Origin: Polyangia bacterium
GTDB lineage: Bacteria > Myxococcota_A > Polyangia > Nannocystales > Nannocystaceae
DNA: 64,000 nucleotides
Assembly: GCA_030429545.1 (NCBI GenBank)
Contig: JAUIFF010000003.1
Coordinates: forward strand, 372,001-436,000
Direction: 5' to 3'
The notes under the pieces: model-generated
Told to the model about the DNA's origin: nothing
Databases searched by the model: none
What the model saw: only the letters and a program-made list of their open reading frames with translations
Translations under genes and position numbers: made by a program
Shown here: one piece after another, positions 53,173 to 62,113 of the stretch
Layout: every line of letters starts with the position of its first letter
How positions within the stretch are numbered: position 1 is the first letter of the stretch

Positions 53173-54690
53173 CTACCCACCAGGGCGCTGCACCTTGGGC
53201 TTTTGTGGCGCGGGCTTGGACTTTGGCGACCCGGGTTTTTGCACGCCAGGCTTTTGCGGACTTTGAGGCGACTGCGGCTTCTGAGCGGGTTTTTGTGGTG
53301 ACTTGGGCTTTTGCGTGGGCTTGCTCGGCGCCTGGGCCCCGGGCTTTTTCGGCTCCTGCGGCTTACTCGCCGGCTTGTCAGCAGGTTTTGAATCGGCCGC
53401 TGGTTTGCCCCCCGGCTTTTGCGCACCGGGCTTCTGCGCACCGGGTTTTTGTGCGGGCTGCTCAGGCGCCGGTTGGTTTTCGGGTGTTGGCTTGGCCGCG
53501 TCGGACTTCGCCTTGTCCTTACGCTTCTGCTCGCGCTCGCTGCGGCGACGCTCCTTGTCCAAACCTTTTTGGGCCAACTCGATATAGAGATCTGCCTGGG
53601 CCGGGCTCACCAGCTCCTTGCCTATCCGCCTGACTTGGGCCTCCTTGGCTTTTTTGGGATCGACCTTCTTGGTCTTGCCGCGCCGCTTTTTTACCCGGGC
53701 AACATCGTCGCCGATCTTGGTCGCCGCCTGGTCGCCCCCGGCCGCAACTGCGAGTTCACGATATTTGCTGAGGTGGGCGATCGCCTTTTGCAGCCGTGCC
53801 TCGGTACTGAGCTTGGGATAGGGCTGGGCATCGAGGTACAGCACGCCCAGGTTGAAGTAGGCCTCGGGATAGTTCGGTCGCAGCCGCAACGCCTGGTTGA
53901 AGCTGGCCTCGGCCTTGTCCCAATCGCGGGTCGCCCGGTAGGCGCTGCCGAGGTTGAGGTGGGCCTTGTAAAACCGCGAGTCCAACCTCGTTGCATATGC
54001 AAAGCAATCGATGGCGCTCTTGGTGTTTCCGGTGCGGATGTACTGGGCCCCGAGGTTGTTCCACGCGGTCGCGTTTTTGACATCGGTCTCGGCCGCCTTG
54101 CGAAACGCCCGGGTCGCCATGGTTTGCTTGTCCATGGCCAACAGGGCAAAGCCCTTGAGGTTGTAGGCCCGCGAGCTGTCAACTTTGGTCAGCACCTTGG
54201 GGTCGATCGACTGCACCGAAGTCGTCACACTCAGGGACAGCTCGTACTTGCCCTGCTTGTAAAACACCTCGGCCAACACCAACATCGCCTCGGCGTTTTG
54301 CTCGTGGACACGCAGGGCTTCGCGGGCATGTTTGACGGCCCCTGGCATGTCGCCGCCCTTGAGCGCCTGCACGGCCTTGGCACTCACCTTGCGCGAGGCG
54401 GCCATTTTGCGGCGCTCGACCTCCGGGTCGCGATCGCGGTTTTTGGCCATCACCTTTTTGGCCTCGGCCTTGGTTTTGGCATCGACCTCGTCGGGGTCGC
54501 CGGGCTTGGGTTGTTTGCTCGGCTTTTTACCGGCCGCTTCGTCGTCTCCCAGGTCCACGTCGGCGAGCGGGTCCTCCTCGGGGGTGGTCGTCTCGGGCGT
54601 CGGCTTTGTTGCACAAGCAACTAAAACAGCACCGAGGGCAAGCGCCGGGACAAACCGGTGCGCATACACTTGTTTGGACAACCAGCTCAT
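53173..54690 (-). CDS. TPR lipoprotein with Lys/Pro/Gln-rich tail
   Basis: This 505-residue outer-envelope lipoprotein has a lipobox (VACA), an acidic linker and about six TPR repeats (about 85-320; e.g. AWNNLGAQYIRTGN, AHLNLGSAYRATRDWDKA). A basic helical segment follows, then a low-complexity tail of KPGAQKP-like repeats (about 400-505). Similar TPR lipoproteins (GltE type) serve gliding complexes. Its start overlaps the stop of the 1149-residue TPR gene by 4 bases (ATGA), so the two are cotranslated. The tail may bind peptidoglycan or a partner; that is a guess. Confidence 0.85.
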   Translation of the reverse strand: MSWLSKQVYAHRFVPALALGAVLVACATKPTPETTTPEEDPLADVDLGDDEAAGKKPSKQPKPGDPDEVDAKTKAEAKKVMAKNRDRDPEVERRKMAASRKVSAKAVQALKGGDMPGAVKHAREALRVHEQNAEAMLVLAEVFYKQGKYELSLSVTTSVQSIDPKVLTKVDSSRAYNLKGFALLAMDKQTMATRAFRKAAETDVKNATAWNNLGAQYIRTGNTKSAIDCFAYATRLDSRFYKAHLNLGSAYRATRDWDKAEASFNQALRLRPNYPEAYFNLGVLYLDAQPYPKLSTEARLQKAIAHLSKYRELAVAAGGDQAATKIGDDVARVKKRRGKTKKVDPKKAKEAQVRRIGKELVSPAQADLYIELAQKGLDKERRRSEREQKRKDKAKSDAAKPTPENQPAPEQPAQKPGAQKPGAQKPGGKPAADSKPADKPASKPQEPKKPGAQAPSKPTQKPKSPQKPAQKPQSPQSPQKPGVQKPGSPKSKPAPQKPKVQRPGG

Positions 54691-57600
54691 CGCCTGTCCT
54701 CCACCTGCAACTCGACGGCCGGCTCACGCAACAGCGGATACTCGGCGGGCTTGTACACGTTGAGGCGCTCTAGGGCCTTGCGCGTCCACTCGTTGGCAAC
54801 CCCGTATTGCTTGGCGCGCTTGATCGTCTCTTCGTACAGCGGGATCGCCATCGACTCAAACCGGGCCGCGCCCTTCTCGACCTCTTCTTTGTAGGCAAAC
54901 CAGACTTCGGTGTAGGGCTTGAGCGAGCGCGGGACCGGGGCCTTGCGCATCTTGATGGCGGTGGTCTCAAACGCGTAGCCGCGGCGGTACATCGCCGCCA
55001 GCACCCACTCCAGGCGACGGTAGGGAATCACCGAGTCGTAGGCCTTCGAGGCCTCGACAACCTGGTCAAACAACTTCATCGCGCTCTTGGCCAGGGCCTT
55101 GCCCCGGCCCTTGAGTTCAAACTCCAACAGGTCGGCCAGGGCGTACTCGCTGAGCAAAAACTGGGCTTCGGAGGGGAAGTCGGCCGCGTCGCTACCGTTT
55201 TTGAGTTTGCGGGCCGAGAACGTGGCAATGCAATCGCGGTAGGCGGACTCGGCCCCCTTGCGATCACCCCGGGCTGCCCGCGATTGCCCGATCCGCAGGT
55301 AGCCCTCGACAACCTTATCGGCCTGGCTCTCATTGCCGCCGTACTTCGAGATAAACCCGCCGTAGGCCGCTTCGATGGCCTTGTAGTCGCCGGTCTTGCG
55401 CAGCACCTTGGCCCGGCGAAATGCTGCATCTGCAACTTCTGCCGGGTCTTCGACCTTGTTGGCATACTTTTGGTACATCGCGGCCGAACGGTTGTACTGC
55501 TGCAAACTGTCCAAAAGGTCAGCCGCATTTTTGAGCGCCAACAGGCGGTGCTCACTGTCTTTGTAACGCTCGTCCTCGGCGAGTTTGAGGTAGGTCGTGA
55601 CCGCGTCTTCAAACTCAAAAAACCGCACGTGGTTGAGCCCGCTGCGCAACAGGGCATCGTCGGCAAACTCGCTGTCGGGATATTCGTTGTAGATCCGCTG
55701 GTAGGTCTTGCCGGCGCTGCCAAACCGCCCGATCTTCTCATATGCAACGGCTGCATTGTTGAGCGCGCGGTCGGCATTTTTATCCTTGGGCTCCTCCTCG
55801 ACCAGGGCGACGTAACGATCGGCCGCAGCCTCGTACTCACCTGCCTCTAACAACAGGTTGGCCTCTTGAAACCGGGCCGCCAGGCCCAGGGTTTTGAGGT
55901 CGCCGGCAAACTTCTCCTTGAGTTCACCCTCGCCACAGCCCTTTTCGCCCAGGCGGGCGGTCCATTCCTGGGTGGCTTTGTGATCCTCGCGGACGACGTA
56001 GCTGTCGATGATGGCAAAGCCCGCGTTGATCGCTACATTCTTGTCGCAGTGGCGATCGACGATCTCGACAAACCGCCGCTCGGCGTCGCTGAAGTGAAAG
56101 TAGCGTTGGCTGATGGCGGCCGCGTTGTAGCGGTAGGTCGCCAACTCCTCAGACTTGCCGTCGAGCGCGATCAACTTGTCGTACGCCCGCTGCATCCGGC
56201 GGACCATGTCGGGGATTTCCTGCGGCGTAAACGGGCCCTGGACCTGGCCCTTTTTCGGCATGTCGGGGTACGTGAAGTTGCCCGACGACTGCTCGCCTTC
56301 GATGTGGGCCTCGAGCGACAGCACCAGCCCGCGGGCGGCATCGACCTGGTATTTGCTGCCCAGGGTCGAGTCGCGAACATCTGTATATGCATCGGCTGCG
56401 GGGAGCCACTGTTCCGAGTAGTAGAGACTCTCGGCGTAGGCAAACCGATACTTGTAACTGCTCGGCGTATCGGGGTAGCGCTGCAAGTACGCCTCGTAGG
56501 CCCGGGCCGCCTGGGCATACTCCTCGGCGGCCTTGGGGTCGCCTTTTTGCCGGAGTTCCTGGGCGACCGCATGGTGCTCCACCGCCGTCGCCACCAGTGC
56601 CTCCTCGACCAACTTCATGGCCGCTTCGAGGGCATCGGGGTCGGACTCGTTGGCGTAAAACCATTTGGTCCCGCGCAGGTAGTTGGTCGCCAGCGCCTCG
56701 CGTGAGACCCGGGCCCCCTCCTTGTCGCCAAGGGCAATCTGGGCGTCTAGAATCTTGCGCTGCAACAGCGGGGCCGCAGCCGACACCGGCCAACGGCCGA
56801 GGGCGAGTTCCCAGATCTGAATGGCCTGCTGAAACTGGGTGTCCTCGGCAAACAACACCCCGAGCGCCGCATAAATCTCGGGTACGTGGGGTTCCTGGGT
56901 CCGTTCTTTGTAGTCGCGGTCGAGCCGGGCGAGGCCCCAAACCGGGTCGGGTTTGTGGTCGAGGTCCCAGTCGTCCTCGATGTAGCACTTGGCGATGTAG
57001 CGGACGGCATCGTCGCGTAGGGTCGCCGCGCCCTGGGCATCCTTTTGACCTGTCCTTTTGGCCTTATCGGCAAACAACACAAACTCGTCGAGCTTGGCCA
57101 CCGCACCCGCAAAGTCGCGTTTGAGGTAGAGCGTCCAGGCCACGCGGATCAGCGCCTCGTCGTATAGCGGCCCCGAGGTATCACTTGCAGCCGCGAGATA
57201 GGCCTCGAGCGCCGGGTCGAGCTCATCCATGTCGTAATGGACTTCACCCACCCGCAGCCAGGCCTCGGCGACGTATTTCGACCCCTCGCGCAGGGGCACG
57301 CACCCGGCATAGTCGCCAGCACGCACGGCCGACGACGGGGTGACGTTGTCACCGGCGGGATTGGGAATGGCAAACCTGTCCGGACAGGCAAGTGCCAAAA
57401 ATGCCTGCCGACTGTCGTCAAACTTCTCGCCCTCGTACAACAGGATCCCCATCATGTAGAGAGCCGCGTCGGTATGGGCGTAGCGCGGAAACCTGGTCGC
57501 CACGCCGCGGTACAAGTCGACCGCCCGACCGTACTCGGCGACCGGCGGCGGTGGGGCTTGCTCGCCCTCCTTGAGCGCCTCGATCTGCTCGTTGTACGCC

Positions 57601-58136
57601 TCTTCGAGTTCGGCATACCGCTGATTTTCTGTCTCAAAGTGCAGCTCAGCGAGCCGCAACATGATCTCCGGGGTCCAGGTTGGATTGCTCGGGCGGTCGG
57701 CCAAAAACTTCTCATAGCGGGCAATCGCCTCGCCCCGCAGTTTTTCGGCCTGGACCTCGTGGGTTTTGATCTCGCCGGCAAATTGCTGGGTCAACTCGCG
57801 CTTGGCCGCTGCCGACTCGACCAACACCACCTGGGCAAGCGTGTCCTGGGCAACATTGACGGCATCGCGGTAGCGCTGGCCGATGGCTTCGAGTTCGGTG
57901 ATTGCTTGCTCTTCCTTGGACGACTTCGGCCGGCGACGTTCCGGTGCCCGCAACCTGTCCCGATCGCCACGCCCAGCTTTTTTGCGTGGTACGCCCGAGC
58001 CCGCTTCGCCTTCGCGCCCCTTCCACAGCCCTTCGCGGGGGAGTGCTGAAGACGGTGTTGATACAAGTAATACCGCGAGCGACAACAGCCCCGCCGCCCC
58101 GAACCGCAGCTTCGAGTGTTTGGCCGCGCGTGTCAC
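54687..58136 (-). CDS. Large periplasmic TPR protein
   Basis: This 1149-residue exported protein has a signal peptide (ending SSA near residue 31), a basic linker and many TPR-like helical pairs across almost the whole length (e.g. AEAWLRVGEVHYDMDELDPA, ALNNAAVAYEKIGRFGSAG). It probably forms an extended superhelix in the periplasm that scaffolds other proteins. It starts with GTG overlapping the previous stop (GTGA) and itself overlaps the next gene by 4 bases, so it sits in the centre of a tightly coupled operon. No enzymatic motif seen. Confidence 0.85.
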   Translation of the reverse strand: MTRAAKHSKLRFGAAGLLSLAVLLVSTPSSALPREGLWKGREGEAGSGVPRKKAGRGDRDRLRAPERRRPKSSKEEQAITELEAIGQRYRDAVNVAQDTLAQVVLVESAAAKRELTQQFAGEIKTHEVQAEKLRGEAIARYEKFLADRPSNPTWTPEIMLRLAELHFETENQRYAELEEAYNEQIEALKEGEQAPPPPVAEYGRAVDLYRGVATRFPRYAHTDAALYMMGILLYEGEKFDDSRQAFLALACPDRFAIPNPAGDNVTPSSAVRAGDYAGCVPLREGSKYVAEAWLRVGEVHYDMDELDPALEAYLAAASDTSGPLYDEALIRVAWTLYLKRDFAGAVAKLDEFVLFADKAKRTGQKDAQGAATLRDDAVRYIAKCYIEDDWDLDHKPDPVWGLARLDRDYKERTQEPHVPEIYAALGVLFAEDTQFQQAIQIWELALGRWPVSAAAPLLQRKILDAQIALGDKEGARVSREALATNYLRGTKWFYANESDPDALEAAMKLVEEALVATAVEHHAVAQELRQKGDPKAAEEYAQAARAYEAYLQRYPDTPSSYKYRFAYAESLYYSEQWLPAADAYTDVRDSTLGSKYQVDAARGLVLSLEAHIEGEQSSGNFTYPDMPKKGQVQGPFTPQEIPDMVRRMQRAYDKLIALDGKSEELATYRYNAAAISQRYFHFSDAERRFVEIVDRHCDKNVAINAGFAIIDSYVVREDHKATQEWTARLGEKGCGEGELKEKFAGDLKTLGLAARFQEANLLLEAGEYEAAADRYVALVEEEPKDKNADRALNNAAVAYEKIGRFGSAGKTYQRIYNEYPDSEFADDALLRSGLNHVRFFEFEDAVTTYLKLAEDERYKDSEHRLLALKNAADLLDSLQQYNRSAAMYQKYANKVEDPAEVADAAFRRAKVLRKTGDYKAIEAAYGGFISKYGGNESQADKVVEGYLRIGQSRAARGDRKGAESAYRDCIATFSARKLKNGSDAADFPSEAQFLLSEYALADLLEFELKGRGKALAKSAMKLFDQVVEASKAYDSVIPYRRLEWVLAAMYRRGYAFETTAIKMRKAPVPRSLKPYTEVWFAYKEEVEKGAARFESMAIPLYEETIKRAKQYGVANEWTRKALERLNVYKPAEYPLLREPAVELQVEDRR

Positions 58137-60823
58137 TGCGGCCTCCCGGGGCTGAGGACTTCTTTGACGGAGCGGTCGATCGCCCGCGCTCGCCGGTCGC
58201 GACGGGCTTCGAGCCGGCGCACCTCATCGGTCTCGAGCCGTTTTTTTGCCCATACAACATCTAACAGACCGACCTCACTGCGCACGATCCAGTGCTCGAG
58301 CTCCGCGCTGACATCTCGCATACTGGCCGTGAGGACATCTCCCAACAGGGGTTCGGCTCGACCCTGTAAACCATCGAGCTGCTGACGCAGGCTGGTGACG
58401 TTGCGGCGCTCCTCGGCGAGTATGATGGCCGCACGTTGCAGGCGTTGCTCGGCCGCGTCGTCGATCTGTTTGCGTACCAACCGCAGTTGCCCGCGCAACT
58501 TAAGCATGCGCTTCCACAGCCGCTCATTGTCGGCACTCGGTTTAGTTTTGAGTCCGTCGCGAACCTTGGTCAAAAACAGCCAATGGCGATCAACCGCCTG
58601 GAGCCGAGTTTTGCGACCGACCTCGGCCACCCGCATGCCAGTTTCAGCCTGTGCGAGTTTGCTGCGCAACAGCGCGAGGGCACGCTCGTGTTGACCAACG
58701 GCCTGACGCAGGGCTGCGGCCTCGGTAAAAAAGGTTTTGGCATCGCCCGCCTTCCCGGCCCGGGTCGCGGCCCGTTGGCTGCGTTCTGCACCCACGAGCT
58801 TGGCGCGCACGGCCATGGTTTCGGCGTCGAGCTCAATAATTTGCATACGCAAATTTTCGACCTGGTCAGCCCGCTGCCGGCGACCGCGGTTTTGGGCCGC
58901 GCCACCTATCGCGTCTTTGAGTTTGATCCGTGCACCCTGGAGTCGGGCCTTGACACTGCCGTTGCGCGCCCGGTCGTTGATCAACTTCTCGCCAACCTCG
59001 AGCAGCTCCTCGTCGGCGCGGTCGAGGGACGAGCGTTGGGCCCCAAGGTCGGTAAATAACCGGGCCCGGTCGCGCGACTGCATGACCTCGGTCAGGCGCG
59101 CAAGCAGGTCTTCGGTCTCGGCGAGCTCGCGCTGCAGGGCCCCGACATCGCGGGCGAGCACCTCAGCCTGGCGGGTGCGTGGCAGCCCGCGGGCGATCGA
59201 CACGGCCCCCTGCGGCAGCAAACTACCCAGCGAAAACGTGTCGCGCTCGTGGACCATCACGGCGGTAAAATATGAAGTTGCATCTTCACCGACCGTGAGC
59301 GACTGCCCCAGGCTCTCGGCGCTCTTGCGAAACTCCTCGCGCAGGGTTTCAAACTCGGCTTCGGCGGCTTTCCAATCGCGTTGACGGATCTTGATTTTGC
59401 CACGCAGCAACTTGAGTTCCGAGGCAATCGGGCCCGCGTTGGGCAGCAACAACACGGTGTCGAGGCTGCCCAAACGGTCGGAACGAAGCAGGGTCCAGGC
59501 CAACTCGTAGCTGGCCTCGAGGTACATCGGCGAGGCCCGACCGATCTGGCGGTAGGCCGCCATCGCCCGCTCATAGTCGCCGAGATCGTGGAGCACCCGA
59601 CCGATCGCCATCCATGCCAGCTCGACGATTCGCCGGGCCTCAAGGCCCTTGAAGCGCTGTTGGGTGAGGTTGGAAAACCGTACCAGGGCGTCCTCAAACT
59701 CGCCGAGCGACAGCGCCGAAGCGGCCGCGAGATAGGCAGCACGGGCGGCGAGCAGCTCGTCGACCTTGGCTGCCGGGCGGGCTTTTGGTGCAAGTACATC
59801 GAGTTCTTCGACGGCCGCCTTGAAATTTCCGGTCATGTACAAATAGCGACCGTAGGCGTAGTGGAGGACTGGCTCGCGCTCATCGGAGGCGATCGACTTG
59901 ACCCACCCCACCAGCTTGCGGGCATTGTCCGGGCTCATCGCCCCCTTGGGCGGCGGCATCACGGTTGGCAACCCGAGGCTGCGTAGGCGGGCGCGTAGCT
60001 CCGGGGTTGCACTCACCCCGGGATTGCGGGCAAAGCCGCGTTCGCGCCGGGGGTAGCTGAGGTCGAGCAGGTGGGCGATGCTCTTTTGTTGCAACCGCTT
60101 GGCCGAGGCCTTGGTACTGCGCAGCATCTCGGCAAAACACTCAACTGCCCATTCGGGCATGTCGAGCTGCAGCAGGGCCTCGCCCAAATAAAACCGGGCC
60201 TGCACAGCAGCCACGGTATCGGGGTAGTTTTCGAGGATATCCAAAAACAGGATCGCCGCCCGCTCACCGGCATGTTCTTGTAGCAGCAACTGCCCCAGGG
60301 TGAGCCGCTGCGCCAAAAACTCGGTGTTTTGCGCCTGTTGCTTGCCGGCGATGTCACTCGCCGTTTTGACCATGGCCGCGACGGATTGCAGCCGTCGTTG
60401 CAGCTGGGCGAGTTCAGGATCGGCGGGGACAATGTCCTTCGCGGCCGTTTTGCCCTTGCCCTTCGCAGCGGCTTTGCCCGTGTCCTTGCCCTTCGCGGAG
60501 GCTTTGCCCTTGGCCTCGCCCTGCCCGTTCGCCTTGCCCGTTGCCGGTTTGGACTTGGTTTTGGAAGCCTTGGCCGACCCGTTCGCGCCGTCCTTGCCGA
60601 GACTGCCCTTGACCGATGCCTTACCTGATGCCGGTTGTGCTTGGGCTGTGGCTGGCACAGCGAGAGCTAGCAGGACTGTCGCAACAACCCCGGCGTGCCC
60701 GAGTTGTCGGACCTTGGCCTGGCATGTGTTCACCAAATTCAACCACTGCGGTGCGCCGGTACGGGTATTACCCGCATGCGACTGCCCGGAGTTTTTGGCA
60801 TCAGGCTGGAGCACCGTTCGCAC
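58133..60823 (-). CDS. Periplasmic TPR/coiled-coil protein with Lys/Gly/Ala-rich linker
   Basis: This exported protein of up to 896 residues has a hydrophobic signal core (about 46-60; ending ATAQA), then a linker of repeated KGKA/GKAS-like words (about 65-130). Helical TPR-like repeats follow (about 140-470), then a long coiled coil (about 540-850). It should be a periplasmic scaffold. A GTG at 60733 is an alternative start that gives a compact signal peptide; the reading from 60823 begins 6 bases after the preceding stop. It overlaps the 1149-residue TPR gene by 4 bases. Confidence 0.8.
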   Translation of the reverse strand: MRTVLQPDAKNSGQSHAGNTRTGAPQWLNLVNTCQAKVRQLGHAGVVATVLLALAVPATAQAQPASGKASVKGSLGKDGANGSAKASKTKSKPATGKANGQGEAKGKASAKGKDTGKAAAKGKGKTAAKDIVPADPELAQLQRRLQSVAAMVKTASDIAGKQQAQNTEFLAQRLTLGQLLLQEHAGERAAILFLDILENYPDTVAAVQARFYLGEALLQLDMPEWAVECFAEMLRSTKASAKRLQQKSIAHLLDLSYPRRERGFARNPGVSATPELRARLRSLGLPTVMPPPKGAMSPDNARKLVGWVKSIASDEREPVLHYAYGRYLYMTGNFKAAVEELDVLAPKARPAAKVDELLAARAAYLAAASALSLGEFEDALVRFSNLTQQRFKGLEARRIVELAWMAIGRVLHDLGDYERAMAAYRQIGRASPMYLEASYELAWTLLRSDRLGSLDTVLLLPNAGPIASELKLLRGKIKIRQRDWKAAEAEFETLREEFRKSAESLGQSLTVGEDATSYFTAVMVHERDTFSLGSLLPQGAVSIARGLPRTRQAEVLARDVGALQRELAETEDLLARLTEVMQSRDRARLFTDLGAQRSSLDRADEELLEVGEKLINDRARNGSVKARLQGARIKLKDAIGGAAQNRGRRQRADQVENLRMQIIELDAETMAVRAKLVGAERSQRAATRAGKAGDAKTFFTEAAALRQAVGQHERALALLRSKLAQAETGMRVAEVGRKTRLQAVDRHWLFLTKVRDGLKTKPSADNERLWKRMLKLRGQLRLVRKQIDDAAEQRLQRAAIILAEERRNVTSLRQQLDGLQGRAEPLLGDVLTASMRDVSAELEHWIVRSEVGLLDVVWAKKRLETDEVRRLEARRDRRARAIDRSVKEVLSPGRPQ

Positions 60824-60829
60824 CGCTGG

Positions 60830-61723
60830 CTACTTCCCCTTCGCCGGTGGCGGCTTCGATGCACCTGCATCTTTTTTATCACCCGCGGTCGCGCCAGCTT
60901 TGACATCGGCCTTGGCATCAACCTTGGGTTTGGGCCCGTCTGCCTGTTTCTTACTATCAGCGGCCTTTTTGCCACTGTTGTCCTTTTTGCTGGCGCCCGT
61001 AGCTTTCCCCCGCGCCCGCTTGTTAGACTGGCCGGGCTTGACCGGGTTGCCGGCGGCATCGAGGACCTGCTCTTGCCAATCGACAGCCGGCCGGTCCTGC
61101 ATCTCGGTGGTCAAGTTGCCGCTTTCAAAACCCACGCTCACGAGTTTGACCGAGCCTCGCGCGGGGACAGTGAAGCCATGCGAAGACCGGGAGTTGAAGT
61201 TGTACTCCCGCAGATAGTTGAACACTCCATACCCGTGGCCGCGGTAGGTCAGCTCGACCGTGGCCGCATGTAGCCCCGAGCCGAGGTTGCCGTCGTAAAC
61301 GACAAACTCGTCGATCTCGTCGAGCGCACCGCTGTCGTCCTCGCGCACAAATACCGGGGCACCGTCGAGTTTGTAGACAACTTTGATCAGGCGAAAGCCG
61401 GTGCCCATGACATTGCGATGGGCCAGCACCACACGGCTACCTTCCATTGCGCCGCGCACGGCCTCGCGTAGAACCGAGAGCCGAGCCTTGCTGCGAAAAA
61501 TCTGCTCCTTGAGAGCGTTGACCTCGGTCTGCAAGTTGTCGAGTCGCTCGCCGTAGACCTCGGTGGCCCGCGCACTGTTGTCGACAGGCGCCGGCTCGGC
61601 CCCGGCCTCGGCCTCGGCTGGCTGGGCCGAAACCCCACCGGAGATCATCAAAATGCCAGCAACCGCGATCGAGCCGAGGTGACGCAGTTTCAAGGTCGAC
61701 GTCAGTTGCAGCAACTTTGACAC
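60830..61723 (-). CDS. Secreted coiled-coil protein, first gene of the TPR operon
   Basis: This protein of about 297 residues has a signal peptide (ending GVSAQ), a short acidic linker, a coiled coil (about 50-90) and a beta-rich domain (about 95-215; NVMGTGFRL, VYKLDGAPVF, YRGHGYGVFNYL). A Lys/Ala-rich tail ends it. I recall related proteins beside TPR and Exb-type genes in other myxobacteria but know no functional name. I choose GTG 61723 because it starts the signal peptide; readings up to 61834 add an unlikely N terminus. It is the first gene of a four-gene operon with overlapping or near-overlapping ends. Confidence 0.7.
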   Translation of the reverse strand: MSKLLQLTSTLKLRHLGSIAVAGILMISGGVSAQPAEAEAGAEPAPVDNSARATEVYGERLDNLQTEVNALKEQIFRSKARLSVLREAVRGAMEGSRVVLAHRNVMGTGFRLIKVVYKLDGAPVFVREDDSGALDEIDEFVVYDGNLGSGLHAATVELTYRGHGYGVFNYLREYNFNSRSSHGFTVPARGSVKLVSVGFESGNLTTEMQDRPAVDWQEQVLDAAGNPVKPGQSNKRARGKATGASKKDNSGKKAADSKKQADGPKPKVDAKADVKAGATAGDKKDAGASKPPPAKGK

Positions 61724-62113
61724 GTGCTCGAGGCTACCAAGCCTCACCCAGACACACCAGTTGTCGACATACATCGGCCCGCGCGCCTGCACGCTGCCCG
61801 CACCTGTACTTCCGTCCATCTTCGCAACATGCACGGTGTTGTCCGTTCAGTGCCGGTCGATCGTTGTTGGGCGAAGCGGACCCTAGACACAAGGTCCAGC
61901 TCGAAGTCGCAAGCTCGCACGATTGGGTACTAGCGCAAGCGGAGAACTCGCTGGTCCCGTGGTCGCTGCCTGCGACCCAAGGCTGGGGCTGGCTAATACC
62001 TCGATCCCGACACCTACGGACTCGACAACGTCCCTGGCTCACCCGCTGGCAAACTCAACCAGTAGCAAACTCGGTCTCGTTGTGGTTCCCGCCCGTATCT
62101 TCGCAAGAGCCGG
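61724..62113. other. Promoter-containing gap before the TPR operon
   Basis: About 390 bases between the obg stop and the coiled-coil gene. No credible gene and no clear obg terminator seen. It should contain the promoter of the TPR operon. Confidence 0.4.

Larger units (their letters stand above)
1753..60869. repeat. Dispersed palindrome TGYANNTRCA, 38 sites
   Basis: Sites begin at 1753, 2499, 3971, 5603, 8878, 11924, 13986, 17035, 19043, 19526, 20027, 21762, 21876, 22662, 25418, 25534, 29751, 29958, 30209, 40590, 41281, 41482, 42271, 43450, 43588, 43885, 43891, 45008, 45275, 46965, 47012, 47036, 48790, 53992, 55425, 56382, 59789 and 60860. The motif is its own reverse complement. From base composition (66% G+C) about 1.5 are expected. 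Thirty-three lie in genes and five between genes. In 25 of the genic sites the three codons GYA-NNT-RCA are read in frame. Confidence 0.85.
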
